From NCBI GenBank assembly GCA_002371625.1, contig DFFV01000010.1:1-10047 (forward strand): DNA of 10,047 bases. Direction: 5' to 3'. The notes under the pieces were generated by a model. The model was not told the origin of the DNA, did no database searches, and saw only the letters and a list, made by a program, of their open reading frames with translations. The translations under genes were made by a program, and so were the position numbers. This DNA comes from Ruminococcus sp. UBA3767 (lineage in GTDB: Bacteria; Bacillota; Clostridia; Oscillospirales; Ruminococcaceae). Of the stretch, positions 1 to 6,133 are shown piece after piece; positions within the stretch are counted from its first letter, which is position 1, and every line of letters starts with the position of its first letter.

Positions 1-60
1 GCTCGGACTTTCCTCATGAACTGTAAAGCGTTCACGCTACCGTACAGCCTGCTCACCTAA
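1..60 (-). ncRNA. rnpB: RNase P RNA (catalytic subunit), 5' portion, truncated by the window edge
   Basis: Read on the minus strand, positions 16-1 give TGAGGAAAGTCCGAGC. This is the conserved GAGGAAAGUCC block (CR-I and the 5' strand of P4) found near the 5' end of bacterial RNase P RNA. Just upstream, two nested helices fit P2 and P3: CTGTA at 47-43 pairs with TACAG at 25-21, enclosing AGCG at 38-35 and CGCT at 30-27 around a UGAA loop. The CCGAGC that follows the core resembles type A (ancestral) RNA rather than the Bacillus type B form. The rest of the RNA lies off the left edge, so P1 pairing and the CR-V end cannot be seen, and the 5' end near 60 is only an estimate. The RNA removes 5' leaders from pre-tRNAs. 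No convincing -35/-10 pair was found just upstream, so the promoter may lie inside the preceding kinase gene, or the RNA may be processed from a longer transcript. Confidence 0.85.
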
Positions 61-74
61 AAAGCGTAAGTTAT

Positions 75-1076
75 TCAGTTTTCTATATCTTCTTCGTCCT
101 CAAGGATATATTCATCATCATATCCATCGCTTTGCTGTGCAGCTTTCTGCTCATTGCAAAGGTCATTATTTTCAAGCACCAGTCTTAAGGCACGGTGATG
201 ATTTTTAATAGTTACCTCTTTATGTATGCCGCCCGATTCTCCGTCAAGGGTCCAGGGTATCTCGTTCTCGCTTTTGAAGATGATATTGGACGCTTTGAAG
301 GTAACAAAGTTCTTATCGGTGAGCTTGTTCTTTGCGGCATTTCCGATAAGGCTGTTAAGCTCAAGCGCATTTTTAGGTGTTTTGGCAAGCACCACTTCAA
401 ACAGTCCGTCGTCAAAGGCTACATCTTTGGAAATGAGCTTTTTCATTCCGCCGATAGAGCGTGAATTTGAAACGAGCCCGAGGATAAAATTGCCTGTAAC
501 GACTTCATCATCATGCACAACTGTAACGTTCTGCCCCGAAATTTTAGGGAGTCTTTTAAGTGCCTCGGCAATATATGCGGCGTGACCGAAGCGGTTTTTC
601 ATAGTCTGTGAGGTCTCGTAGGAAACATCGGTGAATGCGCCGAAGCCTGCGACATAGACATAGTATTTGTCATTGAACTGACCGATATCGCAGTCATAAT
701 ACTCGCCCTGCATTATATCATCGGCTGCCTGGAGCATTTTTTTGGAGATGCCCAGCGAATTTGCAAAGTCATTTGTCGAGCCTGCGGGTATATAACCCAG
801 CGGTATCATAAGCTCGCTGTCCTGTTCACGCAGCTTCATAAGTGCGCTGACCGATTCGGACAAAGTACCGTCGCCGCCCGAGCAGACGATAAGATCATAG
901 TTTTTGCCTATCTCAAGAATTTTTTCGTAGCCATCGCCCTGTGCCTGCGTTGCATAAGCCAGCACCTCATATCCGCCTGCTGTGAATATGTCTATTATAG
1001 CGCAAAGATTCTCTCTGATATGTCCTTTGCCGGCGTGCGGATTAAAAACAAACAGCAGTTTTTTCATATCCTGCAT
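75..1076 (-). CDS. YegS/BmrU-type diacylglycerol/lipid kinase family protein
   Basis: This 333-residue protein has the signatures of the DAGK_cat lipid kinase family (YegS, BmrU, DgkB): NPHAGKG at residues 12-18 (phosphate-binding loop), SGGDGTLSE at 66-74 (nucleotide-binding GGDGT), PAGSTNDFA at 97-105, DDGLFEV at 222-228 and LDGE at 277-280 in the C-terminal beta domain. Members phosphorylate diacylglycerol or related lipids with ATP at the inner face of the membrane. In Firmicutes DgkB recycles diacylglycerol left by lipoteichoic acid synthesis; the substrate here is unknown. The start is ambiguous. ATG 1076 follows a GGGG run, while ATG 1067 gives the more usual MKKLLFVFNP beginning. After the kinase fold (about residue 300) comes an extra tail of about 30 residues, rich in Asp and Glu and without recognisable function. 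The gene has its own strong promoter (1139-1168) and ends about 15 bases before the RNase P RNA. Confidence 0.9.
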   Translation of the reverse strand: MQDMKKLLFVFNPHAGKGHIRENLCAIIDIFTAGGYEVLAYATQAQGDGYEKILEIGKNYDLIVCSGGDGTLSESVSALMKLREQDSELMIPLGYIPAGSTNDFANSLGISKKMLQAADDIMQGEYYDCDIGQFNDKYYVYVAGFGAFTDVSYETSQTMKNRFGHAAYIAEALKRLPKISGQNVTVVHDDEVVTGNFILGLVSNSRSIGGMKKLISKDVAFDDGLFEVVLAKTPKNALELNSLIGNAAKNKLTDKNFVTFKASNIIFKSENEIPWTLDGESGGIHKEVTIKNHHRALRLVLENNDLCNEQKAAQQSDGYDDEYILEDEEDIEN

Positions 1077-1118
1077 TGCCCCATATCCCCTTTTCTGATG
1101 GTAATATCTATTTATCTG

Positions 1119-1146
1119 TTGACATACAATACAACATGATTATAAC
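1119..1146 (+). promoter_or_regulatory. Plus-strand promoter sharing its -10 with the kinase promoter
   Basis: TTGACA at 1119-1124 and TATAAC at 1141-1146 are separated by 16 bases, with a predicted start near 1153. It would transcribe toward the COG2426 gene, which also has a closer promoter at 1196-1224. RNA polymerase could occupy only one of the two overlapping promoters (1119-1146 or 1139-1168) at a time. Confidence 0.5.
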
Positions 1147-1168
1147 ACAAAGTACGGTAAATTGTCAA
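1139..1168 (-). promoter_or_regulatory. Sigma-A promoter for the lipid kinase gene
   Basis: On the minus strand TTGACA (1168-1163) is followed after 18 bases by TATAAT (1144-1139), preceded by a TGT that makes an extended -10. The predicted start near 1132 leaves a leader of about 56 nt before ATG 1076. The -10 overlaps that of a plus-strand promoter (1119-1146). Confidence 0.75.
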
Positions 1169-1195
1169 TATATGCGTTGGTTTTAAAAATTCGGC

Positions 1196-1224
1196 TTTAC
1201 ATTTCTGGGGAAGTGTGATATAAT
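1196..1224 (+). promoter_or_regulatory. Extended -10 promoter for the COG2426/AEC gene pair
   Basis: TTTACA (1196-1201), a 17-base spacer and TATAAT (1219-1224), with TGA at 1216-1218 making an extended -10. The predicted start near 1231 gives a leader of about 83 nt before the GTG at 1314. No riboswitch or terminator is evident in the leader. Confidence 0.7.
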
Positions 1225-1300
1225 ATTTTAGCAAAATTGCTTGAACGGCTGCATCTATTTATTAAATGCGCCTGAAACAGCTTTTCTATCAATACAAAAA

Positions 1301-1304
1301 GGAG
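1301..1304 (+). promoter_or_regulatory. Ribosome binding site fixing the GTG start of the COG2426 gene
   Basis: GGAG within AAAAAGGAG lies 9 bases before GTG 1314. The in-frame ATG at 1266, 48 bases upstream, has no Shine-Dalgarno sequence. The protein from 1314 also starts where the family's first membrane segment is expected. Confidence 0.75.
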
Positions 1305-1313
1305 TTTTTTATA

Positions 1314-1787
1314 GTGCTTAAAAAATACATAATAACTTTTCTTATATCCATGGTGCCGCTTGTTGAGCTGAGGGGTGGTGTGCCTTTCGGTACGGGAATG
1401 GATCTGCCGTGGCACTGGTGCCTTATAGTGTGCATGATAGGCAACATGATACCTGTACCGCTGATCTTCTTTTTTGCAAGGAAGCTGCTGGTATGGGGCA
1501 GCGACAAAAAGCTGATAGGAAAGTTCTGCACGTTTTGCCTGCAAAAAGGCGAAAGGGGCGGAAAAAAGCTGCAGGAGAAAGCAGGAAAGGGCATTTACGT
1601 TGCACTTTTGCTTTTTGTCGGTATCCCTCTGCCGGGAACGGGTGCATGGACGGGAACACTTGCGGCAAGCATACTTGACCTTGACTTTAAAAAGAGCATT
1701 ATTTCGGTTATCGGCGGCGTGCTGCTCGCAGGCGTGATAATGACTGTTCTGAGTCAGGTGGTCAAAACGGGCATCAGCTTTTTCTGA
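1314..1787 (+). CDS. COG2426 small multidrug-export family membrane protein
   Basis: Read from GTG 1314 this is a 157-residue, largely hydrophobic protein with the hallmarks of COG2426 (Sm_multidrug_ex): MVPLVELRGGVPFG at residues 13-26, GNMIPVP at 43-49 and the Gly/Pro-rich FVGIPLPGTGAWTG at 101-114. About four membrane segments are visible, with a basic Lys/Gly-rich cytoplasmic loop near residues 62-93. The family carries the name 'small multi-drug export protein', but as far as I know its substrate is unproven, so the function should be read as putative inner-membrane transporter. The GTG start is preferred over ATG 1266 because of the ribosome binding site and the family's usual N-terminus. 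The AEC permease gene follows after 42 bases on the same strand with no terminator between, so the two are probably co-transcribed from the promoter at 1196-1224. Confidence 0.85.
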   Translation: MLKKYIITFLISMVPLVELRGGVPFGTGMDLPWHWCLIVCMIGNMIPVPLIFFFARKLLVWGSDKKLIGKFCTFCLQKGERGGKKLQEKAGKGIYVALLLFVGIPLPGTGAWTGTLAASILDLDFKKSIISVIGGVLLAGVIMTVLSQVVKTGISFF

Positions 1788-1829
1788 TATGAAGAAGGTT
1801 TAAACTTATTATTTCACGGAGTCGGGAAA

Positions 1830-2753
1830 ATGGAAGCAGGAGCAGTAATAGGAAAACAGATAATAATAATGTTCATCATTCTGCTGCTGGGCGCAGTTTG
1901 CCATTTGCGTGGACTTATCACAAAGGAGGGCACAAAGAGCCTTTCTATCGTTGAACTGAATATTGTGAACCCTGTTCTGATATTTATGTCCTACCAGACG
2001 GATTATCAGCCTGCGCTGATGAAAGGTCTGCTGTGGGCATTTTTATTGTCTGCCATCAGCTTTGCACTGGCGATAGCGCTTTCATACACGCTGGTGAGAA
2101 AGAGCGAGAGGTACTGCGTTATACAGCGTTTTTCGGTGATATACTCAAACTGCGGATTTATGGGTATCCCGCTGATTTCAAACATCTACGGCAGCGAGGG
2201 CGTGCTTTACCTTACGGCTTATGTTACGCTTTTCAATCTTTTAGTATGGACGCACGGGTACATGATGATGAAGGGACAGCGTGACTTTTCATCTCTGATA
2301 AAGGCGCTTCGCTCGCCCTCGGTGATAGCGGTATTTGTGGGATTTCTTTTCTATGTTTTTGAGGTGCATCTGCCTGAGATACCATACAGGTCGCTTGAAT
2401 ATATAAGCAGCATAAACACTCCCATGGCGATGCTTATAGCGGGAGCAACGGTCGCACAGACAAATATTTTCAAGGCGCTGACCAAAAGCATACAGATATA
2501 CAAGGTGTGTATGGTAAAGCTGCTGATCGTTCCGCTGGTGACGCTGGGTGTGATAATGCTGATACCTGCGCCGAGCATGGTGAAAATGGTAGTCACCATT
2601 GCCGCAGGCTGCCCCGTTGCGACAACGGGAACGATGTTTGCGATAACTATGGACAGGCATCCGCAGAAATGCTCGGAGTTTTTCGCTGTTACTACCGTGC
2701 TCAGCGGACTGACACTGCCGCTTGTTACGATGCTGGGTGACAAGCTGCTGTGA
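1830..2753 (+). CDS. AEC (auxin efflux carrier) family permease
   Basis: This 307-residue protein is hydrophobic throughout, with about ten predicted membrane segments, typical in length and pattern for bacterial AEC-family carriers (Pfam Mem_trans). Family features include NPVLIF at residues 47-52, the discontinuous-helix motif SNCGFMGIPL at 106-115, and a C-terminal repeat-like half with INTPMAMLIAG and AAGCPVATTGTMFA. Characterised bacterial members move small organic acids such as malate or malonate, or are simply annotated as permeases; nothing here reveals the substrate. ATG 1830 has CGGAG 8 bases upstream. No separate promoter is obvious in the 42-base gap, so it is probably transcribed with the COG2426 gene. 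A hairpin at 2797-2817 lies about 43 bases past the stop but has no U-run in this direction. Confidence 0.88.
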   Translation: MEAGAVIGKQIIIMFIILLLGAVCHLRGLITKEGTKSLSIVELNIVNPVLIFMSYQTDYQPALMKGLLWAFLLSAISFALAIALSYTLVRKSERYCVIQRFSVIYSNCGFMGIPLISNIYGSEGVLYLTAYVTLFNLLVWTHGYMMMKGQRDFSSLIKALRSPSVIAVFVGFLFYVFEVHLPEIPYRSLEYISSINTPMAMLIAGATVAQTNIFKALTKSIQIYKVCMVKLLIVPLVTLGVIMLIPAPSMVKMVVTIAAGCPVATTGTMFAITMDRHPQKCSEFFAVTTVLSGLTLPLVTMLGDKLL

Positions 2754-2790
2754 TGACGGCTGCCGTTATATCTTTTTTATTCTGAAATAC

Positions 2791-2817
2791 AAAAAGCCCA
2801 CGGTTTGTCACCGTGGG
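2791..2817 (-). terminator. Intrinsic terminator of the small RNA candidate
   Basis: CCCACGG (2817-2811) and CCGTGGG (2803-2797) form a perfect 7-bp, GC-rich stem around a 7-base loop. On the minus strand it is followed by C and five T (2795-2791). On the plus strand the stem is preceded by A's and followed by TGTGG, so it is at best a weak terminator for the AEC gene. Confidence 0.65.
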
Positions 2818-2936
2818 TGTGGAAATCATATAAGCTCCTTGTTGTCATACATCAGGGTGCTTTTTTAATTTGCACGTGCTTTTTGCTCTCTCTTTTGCTA
2901 CTCTCTATTAACAGTTAACACATATTCTACTGGTAC
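2791..2936 (-). ncRNA. Candidate small RNA with its own promoter and terminator
   Basis: A transcript starting near 2936 (a G, 6 bases after the -10) and ending at the U-run at 2795-2791 would be about 146 nt. Its first two thirds are purine- and A-rich, with repeated AGCAAAA and AAAAAGCAC words and a self-complementary GCACGUGC. Near the 3' end comes AAGGAG (2840-2835), then AUG (2829-2827), then the terminator hairpin. I do not recognise it as a known family; Rfam families restricted to Clostridia should be compared. The next gene on this strand beyond the terminator is far away (the AEC gene lies antisense), so it is not the leader of anything visible. It could be a regulatory RNA, a small mRNA, or an RNA antisense to the AEC 3' end if the terminator leaks. 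Expression is not shown by sequence alone. Confidence 0.5.
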
Positions 2937-2942
2937 AATGAC

Positions 2943-2971
2943 AGTATAGCACAATGGGTATGATGTGTCAA
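2943..2971 (-). promoter_or_regulatory. Sigma-A promoter inside the convergent gap
   Basis: On the minus strand TTGACA (2971-2966), exactly 17 bases, then TATACT (2948-2943). Eleven of twelve consensus positions match. It points away from the AI-2E gene and toward the AEC 3' end, and drives the small RNA candidate. Confidence 0.7.
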
Positions 2972-3002
2972 TGATTTTGAGGCAAAACGATTTCAAAATT
3001 GT

Positions 3003-3039
3003 AAACTTGTTCAAAAAGCGTTGTAAAAACTTGTTCAAA
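3003..3039. repeat. Two direct copies of AAACTTGTTCAAA upstream of the small RNA promoter
   Basis: Identical 13-base copies lie at 3003-3015 and 3027-3039, 24 bases apart, with a degenerate third (AAACTTAGTTAAA) at 3037-3049. They sit roughly 65-105 bases upstream of the predicted start near 2936. They could be binding sites for a regulator, or simply AT-rich spacer after the AI-2E gene. Confidence 0.55.
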
Positions 3040-3062
3040 CTTAGTTAAAAACGTACATAAAA

Positions 3063-4385
3063 TTAGTTAGTCTCAGGGATCTCCTGCCCGGCAGTTTCCT
3101 CGTCAGGCTCGGCTTCAGGCTCCTGAATATCATCAATATCATCAATATCATCGGTATCGTCAATATCTTCGAGTTCTTCGGGATCACCCTGATCTGTCTT
3201 GTCTTTGCTTTCACCGCTATGCGAAGCCATTTCCTTGATATGCTTCAGGCGCATTCGCTTATTGAAGCGCTCGTTGGTGATGACCGAAAGCGCACTGTAA
3301 ATGATAGCACAGGCAGGAACTGCAAGGAACATTCCCAGCACTCCGAAGGCTCTTCCGCCGACAGTTACGGCAAACAGCACCCACAGGGACGGAAGTCCCA
3401 CTGAATTTCCTACGATGCGAGGGTAGATGAGGTTGCAGTCTATCTGGATAAGTATGAGCAGGTATACCACGAACCATACAGCTTCGGTTATGCTTGTTGC
3501 ACTGATTAGCAGGAAGCCTATGAGCATCCCTATACAAGAACCGAGAACGGGGATAAGCGCTGCAACTGCGACAACGACACCTATCAGCAGAGGATAGGGG
3601 AAGCCGAAGGCGAGCATTCCCAATGCGCAGAGAGTTCCGAGCAATGCGGCATCGGTACACTGTCCCGTAAGGAACTTGCCGAACGTTTCTACCGAGCGGG
3701 CGCCGATGCGCTGGAGCTTACTGTTTGCACGGTTAGGCAGGAATGCGCCGAACACCTTTTGCGCCTGCCTTTTAAGTGTTTCCTTTTGCGCAAGGAAATA
3801 GATAGAGAAGAATATGCCAAGCACTGTATTGACTATCGAGTTGAATATTGCCGATGCCATAGAGCCGGGCGAATTCATTGACCGCAATGCGCTTATGCTG
3901 TTTTTAAGGAAGTCCAGAAGACCATCGGTAAAGGACTCCTTGGTTATATTGAACGTGTTGAAAAGCGATTTGAGAGCGCGGTTGTTCTCAACCTTTTCCG
4001 AGATATTGTTAACTATCGTCTGTGCGCTGTCGGAAAGCGTTGAGAGAGTTGCTGCAAGCGAAGGTATTACCAGCGCTGCAAGAAGAACGACAATCCCTAT
4101 CGCTATGAGCAGTGTGAGCACTATCGAGCAGGGACGCTTTATTGCGCACACTATTCTTTTGCGCTTTTCATTTTTCGGAGTTCTGAAAAGTCTGCGCTCG
4201 ATAGCCGACATCGGCACATTGAGGATAAATGCGAACAGTGCGCCGAGCATTACAGGATAGAGCACATCTTCTACATAGCCCAGAATATTCAGTGCGATGC
4301 GGTAATTGGTGAGTGCGAAAAACAGCACAACACCGATAACTATGAGCATCAGGTTTTCTCTGAAGCGTTTTGAAAAGAATTTCAT
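3063..4385 (-). CDS. AI-2E (PerM/YtvI-type) family membrane protein with acidic repeat tail
   Basis: This 440-residue protein has the layout of the AI-2E_transport family: N-terminal membrane segments (about 13-58 and 86-112), a soluble region (about 113-180), then C-terminal membrane segments. The characteristic C-terminal motifs are present: ALIPVLGSCIG at 276-286, YPRIVGNSVGLPSLWVLFAV at 321-340, and GGRAFGVLGMFLAVPACAII at 343-362. Family members include autoinducer-2 exporters, Na+/H+ antiporters and sporulation proteins, so the name does not establish quorum sensing. Residues about 388-440 form a hydrophilic tail with near-perfect Asp-Asp-Ile repeats (about 406-420) followed by Glu/Pro-rich sequence, probably cytoplasmic and disordered. 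ATG 4385 has GAGG 6-7 bases upstream. The ilvB stop lies 47 bases upstream on the same strand, so the two may share a transcript. No clear terminator follows the stop. Confidence 0.88.
   Translation of the reverse strand: MKFFSKRFRENLMLIVIGVVLFFALTNYRIALNILGYVEDVLYPVMLGALFAFILNVPMSAIERRLFRTPKNEKRKRIVCAIKRPCSIVLTLLIAIGIVVLLAALVIPSLAATLSTLSDSAQTIVNNISEKVENNRALKSLFNTFNITKESFTDGLLDFLKNSISALRSMNSPGSMASAIFNSIVNTVLGIFFSIYFLAQKETLKRQAQKVFGAFLPNRANSKLQRIGARSVETFGKFLTGQCTDAALLGTLCALGMLAFGFPYPLLIGVVVAVAALIPVLGSCIGMLIGFLLISATSITEAVWFVVYLLILIQIDCNLIYPRIVGNSVGLPSLWVLFAVTVGGRAFGVLGMFLAVPACAIIYSALSVITNERFNKRMRLKHIKEMASHSGESKDKTDQGDPEELEDIDDTDDIDDIDDIQEPEAEPDEETAGQEIPETN
3126..3167. repeat. 9-bp tandem repeat encoding the Asp-Asp-Ile tail
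   Basis: On the plus strand AATATCATC occurs three times in a row (3126-3152), followed by GGTATCGTC and a partial AATATC, about 4.7 units in all. Each unit adds three residues (Asp-Asp-Ile type) in frame, so copy-number changes by slippage would lengthen or shorten the tail without a frameshift. Confidence 0.85.
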
Positions 4386-4400
4386 CTGTGCCTCTTTTCA

Positions 4401-4419
4401 GACTGCTCAAAGTGCAGTC
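4401..4419 (-). other. Intercistronic hairpin between ilvB and the AI-2E gene
   Basis: GACTGC (4419-4414) and GCAGTC (4406-4401) form a 6-bp stem with a 7-base loop in the 47-base spacer, ending about 10 bases before the AI-2E ribosome binding site. It is followed by TGAAAAG, not a U-run, so it is unlikely to terminate. It may protect or separate the two parts of the message, or affect translation. Confidence 0.5.
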
Positions 4420-4432
4420 ACGGTTTATGGTC

Positions 4433-6118
4433 TCAGTTCAGCTCAATGTCCATTATCGGCTCTGAAACATCAGCACCGGCAGGCACCATAGGGAGAACAT
4501 TGATATCCTTGTTAATAACTACATCTACAAGGCATGGTCTGCCGCAGGAGAGCGCTTTTTTGAGCCCCTGCTCTATCTCGCTCTTTTTGGTTATCCTTAT
4601 GCCCTCAATGCCGAAAGCGTCAGCGAGCTTCATAAAGTCGGTGTGGCGCTGGATATCTGTCTGCGAGAATCTCTTGCCGTAGAAAAGTCTTTGCCACTGC
4701 CTTACCATTCCCAGAACATCGTTTTCAAAAACAAGCTCGATGACGGGGATATTATGCTTTGCAAGCGAAGAAAGCTCGTTGCAGTTCATAAAGAAGCTGC
4801 CGTCGCCTGCGATGTTTACAACTGTTCTGTCGGGGTTGCCGAGCTTGCTTCCTATCGCTGCGCCCAGACCGTAGCCCATTGTGCCGAGTCCGCCGCTTGA
4901 AGCAAAGCTCCTTTCGCACTTGAAATTATAGAACTGTGCAGCCCACATCTGATGCTGTCCTACCTCGGTAGTGATTATAGCCTTGCCCTTTGTGAGCTTA
5001 TCGAGCTGCTCGATAACGTCCTGCGGCAGTACCTCGTCTTCGCTTTCGATAGGCACCATTTTAAGTGCATACTGCTTTTTCCATTCCATTACCTGATCGA
5101 GCCACTTTTTGTGGTTTTGCTGAGGCAAAAGCTCGGTCAGCTTTGCGATGACATATTCAAGGTCGCCTGTGATGTGGTGATAAACGGAGATATTCTTATC
5201 TATCTCGGCAGGGTCTATCTCGATATGTATTATTTTTTTGCCGTTTGCAAAGGTGTTGGGGTTGCAAAGCACTCTATCGGAAAAGCGTGAGCCGAGAACT
5301 ATCATCAGGTCGCACTCGCTCAGGGTCATTGCGGCTGTTTTTGTGCCGTGCATACCCAGCATTCCGATATATTCTTTCTTGGTATTATCAAATGCGCACT
5401 GTCCCATAAGCGAAAGGGAAACAGGTGCATTTACTTTCTTTACAAACTCAGCCATCTCATCGGCTGCATTGCAGGAAACCACGCCGCCGCCTGCATAGAT
5501 GAACGGCTTTTTGCTTGCCTTGATAAGCTCAACGGCAGCAGCTATCTCCTCACCTACGGTATCGGGATTGTGGTTGATTATCTTTTTGGGCTTTTGCTTT
5601 TTGAACTCTATCATCGCAGCGGAGATATCCTTTGGAACGTCGATGAGGACAGGTCCTTTTCTGCCTTCGTTTGCGATATAGAAAGCCTCTCTGATTATCT
5701 CGGGCAGCTTATCGGGATCCTTGACGATATAGTTATGCTTTGTAACAGGCATGGTTATGCCGCAGATATCTACCTCCTGGAAGGAATCGAGTCCCAGCAG
5801 GTTTCTTGGCACGTTGCCTGTGATAGCGACGAGCGGGATAGAATCCATATACGCAGTGGCGATACCTGTTACAAGGTTGGTAGCACCCGGTCCCGAGGTA
5901 GCAAAAACCACGCCTGTTCTTCCTGTTGTTCTTGAATAGCCGTCAGCGGCATGGCAGGCAGCCTGCTCGTGTGCGGTGATGACATGATGTATTTTATCGG
6001 AATATTTATAAAGTGCATCGTAGATGTTCAGCACTGCTCCTCCGGGGTATCCGAAAACCGTATCTACACCCTGTTCGAGCAAACATTCCATTATAACGTC
6101 CGAACCGTTGAGTTTCAT
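4433..6118 (-). CDS. ilvB: Acetolactate synthase, large (catalytic) subunit
   Basis: This enzyme condenses two pyruvates to 2-acetolactate, or pyruvate with 2-oxobutyrate, the first common step of valine, leucine and isoleucine synthesis in the cytoplasm. Read from ATG 6118 it has 561 residues, normal for the family. The N-terminal ThDP-binding domain has VFGYPGGAVL (21-30) and TAHEQAACHAADGY (48-61) with the catalytic Glu at 51. The central domain contains GSRFSDRV (276-283), the FAD-type AHAS signature. The C-terminal domain has the ThDP/Mg2+ motif starting GDG (438-440) and ending at Asn466, and the GMVRQWQ (470-476) segment typical of anabolic AHAS. An upstream in-frame ATG at 6151 is rejected because AAGGAG at 6133-6128 sits 9 bases before ATG 6118, and 6151 is about where transcription should begin. 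No regulatory subunit gene (ilvN/ilvH) or other ilv/leu gene is adjacent. The leader of about 33 nt is too short for a T-box or peptide attenuator. Confidence 0.95.
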   Translation of the reverse strand: MKLNGSDVIMECLLEQGVDTVFGYPGGAVLNIYDALYKYSDKIHHVITAHEQAACHAADGYSRTTGRTGVVFATSGPGATNLVTGIATAYMDSIPLVAITGNVPRNLLGLDSFQEVDICGITMPVTKHNYIVKDPDKLPEIIREAFYIANEGRKGPVLIDVPKDISAAMIEFKKQKPKKIINHNPDTVGEEIAAAVELIKASKKPFIYAGGGVVSCNAADEMAEFVKKVNAPVSLSLMGQCAFDNTKKEYIGMLGMHGTKTAAMTLSECDLMIVLGSRFSDRVLCNPNTFANGKKIIHIEIDPAEIDKNISVYHHITGDLEYVIAKLTELLPQQNHKKWLDQVMEWKKQYALKMVPIESEDEVLPQDVIEQLDKLTKGKAIITTEVGQHQMWAAQFYNFKCERSFASSGGLGTMGYGLGAAIGSKLGNPDRTVVNIAGDGSFFMNCNELSSLAKHNIPVIELVFENDVLGMVRQWQRLFYGKRFSQTDIQRHTDFMKLADAFGIEGIRITKKSEIEQGLKKALSCGRPCLVDVVINKDINVLPMVPAGADVSEPIMDIELN

Positions 6119-6127
6119 TAAGAAACA

Positions 6128-6133
6128 CTCCTT
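6128..6133 (-). promoter_or_regulatory. Ribosome binding site fixing the ilvB start
   Basis: AAGGAG on the minus strand lies 9 bases upstream of ATG 6118. The alternative ATG at 6151 would add 11 residues not usual in IlvB and falls at the predicted transcription start. Confidence 0.8.

Larger units (their letters stand above)
2754..3062. other. Non-coding gap between convergent genes, holding a minus-strand transcription unit
   Basis: This 309-bp gap lies between the AEC stop and the AI-2E stop. It has no ORF of normal size. Reading right to left it contains two AAACTTGTTCAAA repeats (3003-3039), a consensus-like minus-strand promoter (2943-2971), an 11-bp inverted repeat TTAAC-A-GTTAA (2908-2918), the palindrome GCACGTGC (2872-2879), a possible small ORF start (2827-2840) and a hairpin with a U-run (2791-2817). 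Convergent gaps normally need only a terminator, so a promoter here is unexpected. Confidence 0.8.

Noticed and set aside
68..110. rnpB promoter using TATAGA (87-82) with TTGAGG (103-98)
   Set aside because: The spacing between the two hexamers is only 10 bases, too short for a sigma-A promoter.
1266..1313. ATG 1266 as the start of the COG2426 gene
   Set aside because: No Shine-Dalgarno sequence precedes it. GTG 1314 has GGAG 9 bases upstream and gives the family's normal N-terminus.
2289..2743. Minus-strand open frames opposite the AEC gene
   Set aside because: The plus-strand AEC protein has clear membrane segments and motifs. The antisense frames are low-complexity shadows without matching features.
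3003..3049. CRISPR array
   Set aside because: There are only two exact 13-base copies with an 11-base gap. These are far too short for CRISPR repeats and spacers, and no cas gene is nearby.
3063..4385. Reading the AI-2E protein as evidence of quorum sensing
   Set aside because: The family name is historical and members have varied roles. No luxS, lsr or related gene is in the window.
5348..5935. 195-residue open frame on the plus strand opposite ilvB
   Set aside because: It lies wholly antisense to a well-supported ilvB, shows no recognisable domain, and is the kind of long shadow frame that codon bias creates.
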